The translations under genes and the position numbers were made by a program. From positions 1 through 19,261 of the forward strand of contig CAZCJL010000120.1 of NCBI GenBank assembly GCA_964498785.1: 19,261 bases of DNA. Reading direction: 5' to 3'. Every line of letters begins with the position of its first letter. Positions within the stretch are counted from its first letter, which is position 1. This DNA comes from Mariaggregatimicrobium sp964498785. GTDB lineage: Bacteria; Zhuqueibacterota; Zhuqueibacteria; Thermofontimicrobiales; Thiofontviventaceae. Of the stretch, positions 1-8,096 are shown one piece after another. The notes beneath the pieces were generated by a model. That model was given only the letters and a program-made list of their open reading frames with translations, did not search any database and was not told the origin of the DNA.

Positions 1-262
1 ATACGACATAGCGGCAATCGCCCATATCTACCATAAAATATTGAGAAGATACAAACATTGCTCTCCAACTATCAATAAAATAGTTAGTTATAATTATATT
101 GTACATTTAATATAAAATTTTGGGATTTAGTTAAGATTGATCAAAACGCTGGTAAGTGCATTTCAGAGAAGTGATCGCCATACCGTTGATTTTAATGCGG
201 AAAACATCGCTGTCAGTCAAAAAACACTCATAGATTTTATAAAGACACACACACCATAGTTC
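1..262. other. Window-edge segment with no assignable gene
   Basis: This AT-rich stretch precedes the first long repeat. A plus-strand frame is open from base 2 to a TAA near 113. A minus-strand frame is open from an ATG near 103 out of the window at base 1. Either could be the end or the beginning of a gene lying outside, but neither has a recognisable motif. The minus-strand frame has only a poorly spaced GGAGAG before an internal ATG near 60. I see no RNA gene here. Confidence 0.4.
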
Positions 263-431
263 GCCTGAAAAAATCATTGCCACGGAGGCTCTGAGTACAC
301 AGAGTTATTATTTTCAAACTTTACGCAAACAATAGCAACTCGAATTTTTCTTAACTCAGTTTGAAAAGTAATATGCACAAAAGCTGCTGTTTCTCTGTGA
401 CTCTGTGGCAAGTTTTGTGAATAATGCAGAC
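263..431 (+). repeat. Long intergenic repeat, copy 1
   Basis: First of three same-orientation copies (others at 11321-11504 and 15793-15980). Its 50-base core (321-370) differs from copy 2 at only two positions. The flanks are imperfect inverted arms: the left arm TTGCCACGGAG...CACAGAG (278-304) pairs with CTCTGTGACTCTGTGGCAA on the right, so a transcript could fold into a long hairpin. No reading frame is shared between copies. The structure resembles a non-autonomous MITE or a large REP-like element; the family is not one I can name. This copy lies downstream of the minus-strand OmpA-family gene, beyond its terminator. Confidence 0.85.
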
Positions 432-434
432 AAT

Positions 435-470
435 AAAAAAACCCTCCACCTGTTATAGCCGTGGAGGGTT
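435..470 (-). terminator. Rho-independent terminator of the OmpA-family gene
   Basis: A perfect 10-base stem (440-449 with 461-470, core ACCCTCCAC/GTGGAGGGT) encloses an 11-base loop. Read on the minus strand it is followed by a run of six T (435-440, overlapping the stem base). It sits about 40 bases beyond the stop codon of the minus-strand gene ending at 509, exactly where its terminator is expected. Confidence 0.88.
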
Positions 471-508
471 AAATTTATTTCAATTTGTATTTTCTGAAAA
501 AATGTAAT

Positions 509-1933
509 TTACTTTTTCGGAGCGAGGACAATATCAATTCTTCTGTTTTTAGCTCTTCCCTCTTCAGAATCATTCGATGCGATGGGCTTGTTTTCACCGA
601 ATCCCATGGCAGTAATTTGTCCGGCATTTAATCCCATACTGGCAATTAAATATTCTCGCACCGCTTTTGCGCGGTTGGTTGATAGTTTTTGATTATAGCT
701 ATCATTTCCAATGGCGTCGGTATGACCTTCCACCGAGATATTATAGTCAGGGAATATTTGGATTGCATGTTGAACTTTCGATAGCAGGCTAAAATATTCC
801 GGTTCAATAATAGATTTGCCGCTTCTGAAATTTAATCCGGCCAATCGCAGAGTCATTTTATCGCCTTCCCGAATTACGTCAGCTTCATTTGCTGCGAACA
901 ATTTTTGAATGCGTTCGTATTTTTCCTCTTTTTTCTTTTTCTGATCAACGACTGCCTGCACTCCTGTTAGTTTTGTACGAATAGTATTCAACTCGGAAGA
1001 CAGTTTTTCAATTTGTTCACTTTGTTCTGCCACGTCTTTGTTTAATCGCTTATTTTCGTTTTTTAAATTATCGATTGCCAATACTGCCGAATTTGCCGGT
1101 TTTTCAAATCCCTCATCAAACTTAGGGGTAAAATTGAGGGCATTAATAATTTTGGCGAACTGTTCTTCCTGTGTTAAAATTAATCGTTCCCAATTTTCAT
1201 CTTTTCCGCGTAACTCCTTTATTCTGCCAGAAAGATAGAAGGCATGGCTTACTTCATACTCTGCCTGCTCTGCTTTTTCACGGGCAACGGATTTAGCGCT
1301 TTTATCGGAATTTAATATTGCCTCGGCTTCATTTATCAACCGATGTGCAGATGCAATAGATAATGGCGCTAATTTTTCAATCTTCTGTGCAGACGCCTGG
1401 TCCAGTGATTTACGGACACTTCCGATGATGCTGGATTTAATCGCTTGTAATTCGGCGTCACGAAAAGTTCTTTCCGCTTTCAACGCTTTTTCTCCGGCTT
1501 TTTTTACATCGCCATTTTCAACAGTTTTTGCAGCATCCAAAAACTGCTTTTCTGCTTCTTCATAAATATCAAGGGCATTTTGCGGAGCGTTCGCTTCGAG
1601 AGCATCTTCCCTGGCAGTTAATAAATGCGGGAAAGTTACTTTGGCAAGACGTGCATTTCTTAAGGCTTCTTGCAGTAATCCTTCGATTTCGATGAGTTTT
1701 TTCTCAACATTTTTTCCCTTCTCAAAATCCCTGTCTGCGTCTTCCATTTTCTCCGATGCTTTTTGATGAACTGTAGGAGAAAGTAAGTCAGCCTGAGCTG
1801 ATTTGGCTTCTGAGAACAACTCATTTGCTTTTGCAAACAATCGATCTTTTATTGATTGTTGTGCAGCCACTGCCAAAATAGCAGTCATTAGAACAAACAT
1901 CAAAATTATAACTGCGATTACTTGCTTTTTCAT
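509..1933 (-). CDS. OmpA-family peptidoglycan-binding protein with three helical repeats and a coiled coil
   Basis: A 474-residue envelope protein expected to tether the outer membrane or a periplasmic assembly to peptidoglycan. Residues 1-24 form a signal peptide (KK, long hydrophobic core, AxA-like end); there is no lipobox cysteine. Residues 48-231 hold three Ala/Glu-rich helical repeats, each opening with a proline (P53, P117, P190), resembling the DUF4398-type helical domain. Residues 285-345 look like a coiled coil. Residues about 355-474 are an OmpA C-terminal domain: GHTD at 403-406, with D406 and R421 spaced 15 apart like the diaminopimelate-binding Asp/Arg pair of the family. The start is fixed by a strong AAGGAGG (1941-1947) seven bases upstream, with a promoter at 1978-2006 and a terminator at 435-470, so it is a single-gene transcript. 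Family assignment is firm; the role of the helical part is inferred. Confidence 0.9.
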   Translation of the reverse strand: MKKQVIAVIILMFVLMTAILAVAAQQSIKDRLFAKANELFSEAKSAQADLLSPTVHQKASEKMEDADRDFEKGKNVEKKLIEIEGLLQEALRNARLAKVTFPHLLTAREDALEANAPQNALDIYEEAEKQFLDAAKTVENGDVKKAGEKALKAERTFRDAELQAIKSSIIGSVRKSLDQASAQKIEKLAPLSIASAHRLINEAEAILNSDKSAKSVAREKAEQAEYEVSHAFYLSGRIKELRGKDENWERLILTQEEQFAKIINALNFTPKFDEGFEKPANSAVLAIDNLKNENKRLNKDVAEQSEQIEKLSSELNTIRTKLTGVQAVVDQKKKKEEKYERIQKLFAANEADVIREGDKMTLRLAGLNFRSGKSIIEPEYFSLLSKVQHAIQIFPDYNISVEGHTDAIGNDSYNQKLSTNRAKAVREYLIASMGLNAGQITAMGFGENKPIASNDSEEGRAKNRRIDIVLAPKK

Positions 1934-1977
1934 GATCCTGCCTCCTTCTTATATCTCATTAAATTATTAATATTTGA

Positions 1978-2006
1978 AATATAAGTTAAAATCGCTTAAA
2001 AGTCAA
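1978..2006 (-). promoter_or_regulatory. Sigma70-like promoter for the OmpA-family gene
   Basis: On the minus strand TTGACT (2001-2006) is followed after exactly 17 bases by TATATT (1978-1983). Transcription would start near 1971, giving a leader of roughly 37 bases that contains the AAGGAGG ribosome site. A Bacteroidota-type reading (TTG...TAnnTTTG) fits less well because the last base after TATATTT is C. This is a pattern match only. Confidence 0.6.
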
Positions 2007-2457
2007 GTTAATTATCAATTACATTAGCTGTTTTCGTAATCATGCGATGATAAGGAAATATTATTGAGATTTCGATTGTCTAATTAGTGTTTGTACTTAA
2101 ACTCGTTCTTTTACTGTAAGCGTGTCACACACTAAAATGTAATAAAAGATATTACAAATTGTAATTTATTAAATTAACATTGCTTATAAATAATTATTCT
2201 ATTTAAATAAAAGTGCGTTGCACGTAGTTTTCGTTCAGGCACTATTTAATATCTGAACCAAAATGAACAAATCTGCAATCCCTGCAAGGATTCAAAACAC
2301 GGCACAGATAAACGATCGTCTTGCGGATAGTCTTAATTTCAGGCAAAACAAAAAAATCTTGCCTTTGCAAACATTTGTCACTATATTTTTAAACTGGATG
2401 ATTGGTGTGGTTAAATGAATGATACGCTCTATATTTCTAAACACAGGAATTGGATTG
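2007..2457. other. Divergent intergenic region between OmpA-family gene and ABC operon
   Basis: About 450 bases of AT-rich sequence. It holds the upstream part of the OmpA-family promoter, a cluster of GTAAT/ATTAC inverted motifs (2139-2165), and a weak plus-strand promoter candidate TTGCTT-17-TTAAAT around 2180-2208. A 51-codon frame (2263-2418) ends next to an alternative upstream start of the ABC ATPase (2419) but has no ribosome site. No RNA gene was seen. Confidence 0.5.
2139..2165. promoter_or_regulatory. Overlapping palindromes, possible operator
   Basis: GTAATA (2139-2144) faces TATTAC (2150-2155), and the 15-base sequence 2151-2165 is a perfect palindrome around a single central A (ATTACAA/TTGTAAT). 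The result is three phased GTAAT-type half-sites in the space between two divergent genes, a typical place for a repressor or activator site. AT-richness makes chance palindromes likely, so this is tentative. Confidence 0.3.
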
Positions 2458-3351
2458 ATGGAAATAAAAATTAAAGAGATGAGTAAAATCTATCCAAACG
2501 GGAACCAGGCCATTAGCAATATCAACTTAACAATTGAAAACGGTATTTTTGGACTATTAGGACCGAATGGCGCTGGTAAAACGACGCTCATGCGTATTCT
2601 TGTGACCCTGCTAAAACCAACATCAGGCAAGGTTACAATAAACGGGTTTGATTTACGAAAAAATCGGAAAGAAATCCGGTCGATGCTGGGATATTTACCA
2701 CAAAATTTCACTGTTTTTACAAAGCTCACAACATGGGAATTTTTAGATTATATTGCCTCGTTGAGCGGTCTGAGAAATTCTAAAACCCGGACAGAAGTTG
2801 TGGACAATATGCTGGAAAATGTTGGGCTTTTTGATGTCCGTGATCGATTGGCACAAAAGTTATCCGGAGGCATGAAACGACGGTTAGGGATTGCCCAGGC
2901 ATTAATCGGCGCCCCTAAAATCGTTGTCGTTGATGAACCTACTACCGGTCTTGACCCAGAAGAGCGGCTGCGATTTCGAAATCTGCTGTCAGAAATGAGC
3001 CGCAAAGAAATCATAATCATCCTGTCAACGCACATTGTCGGAGATATTTCCAGCAGTTGCCAGGATATGGCGCTTATTTACAAAGGAAAGGCTGATTTCA
3101 GCGGATCACCGCAAAAACTTATTGAACGAGCCCGGGGACATGTCTGGAAAATTACCGCTGATGATAGTCAGTTAACAGATATCAAGGAACGCTTTCCGGT
3201 GATTTCCACTATCCCGTCTGAATTTGGCTACGATGTGCGCGTGATCGCAGATAATCCAAAGGAATTTAAGCGCGAGCAGGTAGATCCAAACCTGGAAGAT
3301 GCCTATATTTTCCACATCGAAAAATTGGATCCGGAATTTATCCCTGGCTAA
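2458..3351 (+). CDS. ABC-2 type transporter ATP-binding protein
   Basis: A 297-residue nucleotide-binding subunit that powers the permease encoded 51 bases downstream. All ABC motifs are intact: Walker A GPNGAGKT (35-42), Q-loop Q82, signature LSGGM (135-139), Walker B IVVVDE (155-160) followed by PTTGLD, and H-loop H192. About 90 C-terminal residues after the core form the small accessory domain usual in the NatA/CcmA-like ATPases of ABC-2 exporters. I chose the ATG at 2458 (AGGA nine bases upstream, first residues MEIKIKEM matching the usual family start) over an in-frame ATG at 2419 that would add 13 residues and has no ribosome site. The substrate cannot be told from this subunit. Confidence 0.93.
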   Translation: MEIKIKEMSKIYPNGNQAISNINLTIENGIFGLLGPNGAGKTTLMRILVTLLKPTSGKVTINGFDLRKNRKEIRSMLGYLPQNFTVFTKLTTWEFLDYIASLSGLRNSKTRTEVVDNMLENVGLFDVRDRLAQKLSGGMKRRLGIAQALIGAPKIVVVDEPTTGLDPEERLRFRNLLSEMSRKEIIIILSTHIVGDISSSCQDMALIYKGKADFSGSPQKLIERARGHVWKITADDSQLTDIKERFPVISTIPSEFGYDVRVIADNPKEFKREQVDPNLEDAYIFHIEKLDPEFIPG

Positions 3352-3402
3352 TTTTAACATCAACTTCTTTATATTTCTGAATTTTAAAACAGGAAAAATA
3401 AA

Positions 3403-6400
3403 ATGTTCTCACTTTATAATATTCGGGTCGTCGCCAGATACGAAATAAAAGTACTCTGGCGAAGCTGGTTCTTTCGCATTTTTAGTGGTATTGCACTGGG
3501 AATCATTACGCTGATGACAATCGGTATACTCGCCCGTTTTTCTAACGCTCCGTGGGCGCTTAAAGGAATTCCCTCAATGATTCCTTATGTAAACATCAAA
3601 CTATTAAACGTGGCGCAAGCGATTATTGCAATTTTCCTGGCTTCAGACTTTCTAAAACGTGATAAAAAAGTCGACGCCACAGAAGTCGTTTACATGCGCT
3701 CGATCGCTAATGTGGATTATGTGTTTGGCAAAACGATTGCCGTAATTTTTATGTTTATGGCGTTAAATTTCGTGCTTCTTTTCATTGCATTCATTATTCA
3801 TTTCTTTTTTTCAAATACCATTTTCAATATCTATCCGTATTTGCTGTATCCGCTTTACATCAGTCTGCCCACGCTAATATTTGTCATCGGACTGGCATAC
3901 ATCCTGATGCTTTTAACGCGCAATCAGGCGGTTACAACTGTACTGCTGCTTGGATACGCTGGCGCAGCACTGTTTTTCCTGGGAGGAAAATTTTATTTAG
4001 TCTTTGATTTCTTCGCCTTTCAGATGCCGTTCCTGTTTTCAGATATTACCGGATTTGATAATTTGCAGGATATTCTCCTGTTGCGTGGATTTTACATGAT
4101 GACCGGGCTTTCATTCATTTTTCTGACTGCTTTCTATTTAAGACGGCTTCCCCAATCCGGATGGATGACACAGCTTACTGCGCTTTGCGCTGTTGTTGGG
4201 TTTGTGATCAGCGCGATCCTGGCGAACAGCTATCTTCAATCAAAATCAACTTTTGATGACATTCGAACAACATATCGCCAATTGAATGAAACGTATGCTG
4301 AGTTTCCGAAAGTGACCATATCTGACTGCGATTTAAGCATTCAGCACCATGGCTATGATATCGCCGGAGAAGCAGCGATTGTTTTTACAAATGAAACAAA
4401 CCAGCCAATCCGGGAATATTTATTTACATTGAATCCGGGGCTCTCAGTTACGAAAATCACACACAGGGAAGCTATCGAATTTGAGCAAAACCAACACCTG
4501 ATTCTGATTCGCCCGAAACAACCATTAAGCCCCGGTGCAAACGATTCGCTCTCGATTCATTATCATGGACAGATTCTATCTGAATTCTGCTACCTTGATA
4601 TTGATGATGAAACATTACAACAGCCATTAAGGATTTTCTTTCATTTTATTGCAAAAAGATACACATTTCTCACTCCAAACTATGTCTGCCTGACGCCGGA
4701 AGCAACCTGGTATCCGATGGCTGGTTTAACTTATGGCGCCAATTATCCCAAACTTAAGAAAAAAGATTTCATTAAATTTCAAGTGAAGGTGGAAACTGAC
4801 TATCAACTTGTTGTACTTTCGCCTGGCGATATTGTCGCGAAGACGACAACCAGTGATCGCGTGAAATATCATTTTATCAATAAAAATGCATTGCCGCAAA
4901 TTTCTTTAATTATCGGTGATTATATTGAAAAAAGCATTGTTGTGGATAGCGTGACTTATTCATTATATTACACGCCTGGTCATGACTATTTTTCACAATA
5001 TTTCACAGAAATCGGGGACACACTATCAACCTTAATTCGCGCGGCCCGCAATGATTTTGAAGGGAAAATCGGATTGAGCTATCCTTTTAAAAAGTTATCA
5101 TTGATCGAAGTTCCAATTCAATTTTATGCTCATACCAGATTATGGACACTTGCGCAAGAGGTTGTTCAACCCGAACAAATTCTGGTTCCGGAATTTGGTA
5201 TTTACATGCTGCCGGCAGATTTTGCCAATGCGCAAAGACGCTTCGAGCGTCGATTAGACCGCGGTAATCAAACCGAAACTCCGGCTGAAACACAGAGTCA
5301 GATGTTCTCATTTTTTCTCCGACAAGCTTTTTTGGAAACCTCATCCGGTTTTCGTTTTTCAGGATTATTCAGTTCTGCGCCGCCAGATTATTCGATTCTT
5401 CCGAATTATTATTACCATGTAACACATTTTTCTTCAAAAAAGTGGCCAGTATTTAATACAGCTCTGGAGGCTTATTTTGATAGCCAAACCCGGGAACAGG
5501 AGCCGCCTTTTTTCCGAAATTTCGTTGGATTGACTGATGCGGAAAAAGCTAACATTGCTCTTCAAAATAACAGTCTTGCCCAAATTCTTCAGGATTCAAC
5601 TGAAAAAGAAGTGCAATTTTCCGCTATTAAAAATAAAGGAGAATATTTATTCTCGCTCATTGAAAGTCAACTGGGAGAGCAGCATTTCAGGGACTTTATC
5701 CTGAACCTTTTAAATCGAAATCGGTTTACCACTCTTGATGCAGCGTATTTTGTAAACGCCATAAAAACAACTTATGATTTTAACTTTGGATCTTCGTTTG
5801 AAAACTGGTATACTGGCAAGCAATTGCCCGGCTATTTGGTAGATAATGTGGAAGGGTATAAAGTACTTGACCGAGACCGGACACGATTTCAGGTAAAATT
5901 CAGAATTACGAATGCCAGTCCTTTGCCAGGGCTGATCAGCTTGCATTTCAGAACCAGAGGCCGCGGACGCTTTTCCAGCCCCGGTGATAATGAGGATATT
6001 AAAAAACAGATTTTATTAAATGGTAACAATACCCGTGAAATCGGTGTATTGCTGGACCAGCCGGCACGGGCAATGACCATTGACACACACATATCGTTGA
6101 ATCTCCCATCCACTCTTTTTTTTCGGTTTGAAGAAGGACAGGTTAATCAGAAAGCAACGCCTTTTAACGGAGAAAAAACTGTTGATGAACCGGTTTCCCT
6201 GTTTACCAATCCTGATGAAATTATTGTAGACAATGAAGATCCGAATTTCAAAATACTGAGCTTTGAACAAGACACTTTTTTAAAACGATTTATTACCTCT
6301 CGATTCGGTTCAGCGAATGACGATGAAAAATACATCGGTTTTTTCTGGTGGCGACCGCCAAATCGCTGGCGAGCCACAACCAATTCTGATTTTTTGGGTG

Positions 6401-6753
6401 AATTTATCCATTCAGCCCATTATATTAAAGCCGGAGATGGCACTAAAAAAGTTGCCTGGCATACCAATCTAACTGAAAACGGAAATTACGACGTCTATTT
6501 TTATCTGCCGCGGACAGAAGTCCGCTCTTTCGGGCGCAGAGGTCGCCGAGAAAATCCTGTGGAAAATCTTAATTACTATATTCACCACGATGACGGGGTG
6601 GAACATATCAATTTTCGTACAGGTTCGGGACTGGACGGCTGGAATTATCTCGGTTCATTTTATTTTTCCAGTGGCGGGACAAGAGTGGAGCTTTCCGATG
6701 AATCCGAAGGAAGATTGGTAATCGCTGACGCAGTGAAATGGGTGAAACGATAA
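3403..6753 (+). CDS. ABC-2 permease fused to a degenerate M1-peptidase-like domain and a golvesin-like C-terminal domain
   Basis: An 1116-residue partner of the preceding ATPase, preceded by AGGA nine bases before the ATG. Residues 1-280 contain about seven hydrophobic segments typical of ABC-2 permeases. From about 300 to 810 the sequence follows the M1 aminopeptidase plan: a beta-sheet start (SDCDLSIQHHGYDIAGEA) and later an NxxLEAY segment. The zinc site is lost: where HExxH is expected there is YHVTH (671-675), and the glutamate of the usual NEGxAxY motif is T686 in NTALEAY (685-691). A beta-rich linker follows. Residues about 977-1116 match the golvesin C-terminal-like fold (NYDVYFYLP, WNYLGSFYF, VIADAVKW near the end). 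Permease-M1 fusions are known; catalytic loss and the golvesin tail are read from this sequence. The soluble part is probably extracytoplasmic and binds rather than cleaves. Exporter role is well supported, substrate unknown. Confidence 0.85.
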   Translation: MFSLYNIRVVARYEIKVLWRSWFFRIFSGIALGIITLMTIGILARFSNAPWALKGIPSMIPYVNIKLLNVAQAIIAIFLASDFLKRDKKVDATEVVYMRSIANVDYVFGKTIAVIFMFMALNFVLLFIAFIIHFFFSNTIFNIYPYLLYPLYISLPTLIFVIGLAYILMLLTRNQAVTTVLLLGYAGAALFFLGGKFYLVFDFFAFQMPFLFSDITGFDNLQDILLLRGFYMMTGLSFIFLTAFYLRRLPQSGWMTQLTALCAVVGFVISAILANSYLQSKSTFDDIRTTYRQLNETYAEFPKVTISDCDLSIQHHGYDIAGEAAIVFTNETNQPIREYLFTLNPGLSVTKITHREAIEFEQNQHLILIRPKQPLSPGANDSLSIHYHGQILSEFCYLDIDDETLQQPLRIFFHFIAKRYTFLTPNYVCLTPEATWYPMAGLTYGANYPKLKKKDFIKFQVKVETDYQLVVLSPGDIVAKTTTSDRVKYHFINKNALPQISLIIGDYIEKSIVVDSVTYSLYYTPGHDYFSQYFTEIGDTLSTLIRAARNDFEGKIGLSYPFKKLSLIEVPIQFYAHTRLWTLAQEVVQPEQILVPEFGIYMLPADFANAQRRFERRLDRGNQTETPAETQSQMFSFFLRQAFLETSSGFRFSGLFSSAPPDYSILPNYYYHVTHFSSKKWPVFNTALEAYFDSQTREQEPPFFRNFVGLTDAEKANIALQNNSLAQILQDSTEKEVQFSAIKNKGEYLFSLIESQLGEQHFRDFILNLLNRNRFTTLDAAYFVNAIKTTYDFNFGSSFENWYTGKQLPGYLVDNVEGYKVLDRDRTRFQVKFRITNASPLPGLISLHFRTRGRGRFSSPGDNEDIKKQILLNGNNTREIGVLLDQPARAMTIDTHISLNLPSTLFFRFEEGQVNQKATPFNGEKTVDEPVSLFTNPDEIIVDNEDPNFKILSFEQDTFLKRFITSRFGSANDDEKYIGFFWWRPPNRWRATTNSDFLGEFIHSAHYIKAGDGTKKVAWHTNLTENGNYDVYFYLPRTEVRSFGRRGRRENPVENLNYYIHHDDGVEHINFRTGSGLDGWNYLGSFYFSSGGTRVELSDESEGRLVIADAVKWVKR

Positions 6754-7092
6754 TTCGCTTGCCAGTATTAGCTTTTCGAAGTTTTCGAATCTTCTGAAAT
6801 CTCTAATGTAACTCATTTTATCGCTTTTGACGTAAGACAAACGATAAGCAGTAACAGAAGTTTCAAAAGTTATATAAAAAAATGAAAACCACGAAAATAG
6901 TGAAGGACACGAACAATGGAATTTGATAAATTATCTCGCATTTACGAAACCCAGATATTAAATTTGCAAATATAATTCAAAAACATTTTGTTTTATAAGG
7001 TGCTTGTTTTGCTTTGTGGTAATTCAAGCCAGCGCAGTAATATTGTAATAGGAAACATTTTAACACTACCGTACTAAATAGAGGGATATTTC
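6754..7092. other. Intergenic region with a degenerate inverted repeat
   Basis: 339 bases without a credible gene. A near-repeat of TTTTCGAA occurs at about 6773-6790 just after the permease stop but forms no convincing terminator. The centre is occupied by the degenerate inverted repeat annotated at 6887-7022. A weak promoter candidate for the next gene, TTGTGG-18-TAATAT (7014-7043), overlaps the right arm of that repeat. Confidence 0.5.
6887..7022. repeat. Degenerate CCACGAA-type inverted repeat
   Basis: The left arm around 6887-6913 (ACCACGAAAATAGTG then GGACACGAAC) and the right arm around 7000-7021, which reads ACCACAAAGC on the other strand, are related in the same way as the arms of the long repeats in this window (CCAC followed by A/G-rich triplets). 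Pairing is poor and the centre is unrelated to the 50-base core of the long copies, so this is at best a decayed or different member. Confidence 0.4.
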
Positions 7093-8082
7093 ATGAATAC
7101 ATTAAACCTTCCTGATCGCATTAAATTGGCTCACCTGCCGACACCATTAGAAAAGCTAAAAATTCCGGAATTACCAGAAGGGCCTGCAATTTATATAAAA
7201 CGTGACGATATGACAGGAATGCTTTTTTCAGGAAACAAAATCCGAAAGCTGGAATTTTCAGTAGCCGAAGCCTTGCAACAAAATGCTGATACATTGATTA
7301 CCTGTGGCGGGGTCCAATCAAATCATGCCCGTGCCACAGCCGTCGTTGCCACCCAATTGGGATTAAAGTCTGTGCTTGTGCTACGCGGCGATAAAAATTC
7401 TGATATCGACGGAAATTTATTATTGGATCGACTGATGGGTGCGGATATTCGATTTATCACTCCGGAACAATATCGGGATGACGTGAATGGTATCATGGAT
7501 CGCATTGCTGATGAATTGCGTACTTACGATCGACAGCCGTACATTCTTCCCGAGGGCGCGTCCAATGCCATCGGCGCCATGGGTTATCTGGCAGCAACCA
7601 GGGAAATCGCGGTACAACTCGCGGAAATGAATCTGGAGATCGACGCTATCGTTTGTGCAACAGGATCGGGCGGTACGCAGGCCGGTTTAATTATGGGAAA
7701 AAAATTATATAATTTAAAATATGAAGTCTACGGAATCAATGTTTGTGATGATGAAGATTATTTTAAACATAAAATTTTCAACATCATCAAAACAGCGCAA
7801 CAGCGTTTTACCCTTGATATGCAAATCGACCATAATGAAATCCGGATTCTTGATGGCTATGTTGGTGAAGGCTATGCGCTAAATCGGCCACAGGAGATCG
7901 AATTCATCAAGGCGGTTGCAAAAGACGAAGGCATTGTCCTTGATCCTGTTTATACCGGAAAGGCTATGTTTGGCCTGATGGATCAAATCCAAAAAGGACG
8001 GTTTTCCCAAAAAAGCAATATTTTGTTTCTGCATTCCGGCGGCTTATTCGGCTTATTCCCAAAGAAAAATTTATTATATTAA
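7093..8082 (+). CDS. D-cysteine desulfhydrase (PLP-dependent, ACC deaminase family)
   Basis: A 329-residue cytosolic enzyme of the tryptophan-synthase-beta-like PLP fold, predicted to convert D-cysteine to pyruvate, sulfide and ammonia. The Schiff-base lysine is K49 in SGNKIRKLEF, followed by the QSNHARA motif and a glycine-rich phosphate-binding loop (GSGGTQAG). Two positions separate desulfhydrases from ACC deaminases. The Glu after Tyr in DPVYEGK is Thr here (T288 in DPVYTGKA), and the Leu of the HLGG motif is Ser (S315 in HSGG). Both favour desulfhydrase over ACC deaminase. GAGGGA lies six bases before the start. The TolC-family gene follows after 14 bases, so the two are probably cotranscribed. 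Family is certain; the precise amino-acid substrate is inferred. Confidence 0.88.
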   Translation: MNTLNLPDRIKLAHLPTPLEKLKIPELPEGPAIYIKRDDMTGMLFSGNKIRKLEFSVAEALQQNADTLITCGGVQSNHARATAVVATQLGLKSVLVLRGDKNSDIDGNLLLDRLMGADIRFITPEQYRDDVNGIMDRIADELRTYDRQPYILPEGASNAIGAMGYLAATREIAVQLAEMNLEIDAIVCATGSGGTQAGLIMGKKLYNLKYEVYGINVCDDEDYFKHKIFNIIKTAQQRFTLDMQIDHNEIRILDGYVGEGYALNRPQEIEFIKAVAKDEGIVLDPVYTGKAMFGLMDQIQKGRFSQKSNILFLHSGGLFGLFPKKNLLY

Positions 8083-8096
8083 TACTGGAGAACCTC

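Noticed and set aside
2263..2418. 51-codon plus-strand frame just upstream of the ABC ATPase
   Set aside because: No ribosome site, no recognisable motif, and it ends next to an alternative start that is itself unlikely. Treated as chance.
6770..6795. TTTTCGAATC resembling a tRNA T-loop after the permease
   Set aside because: The stem around the loop does not pair, and no acceptor, D or anticodon arm is present.
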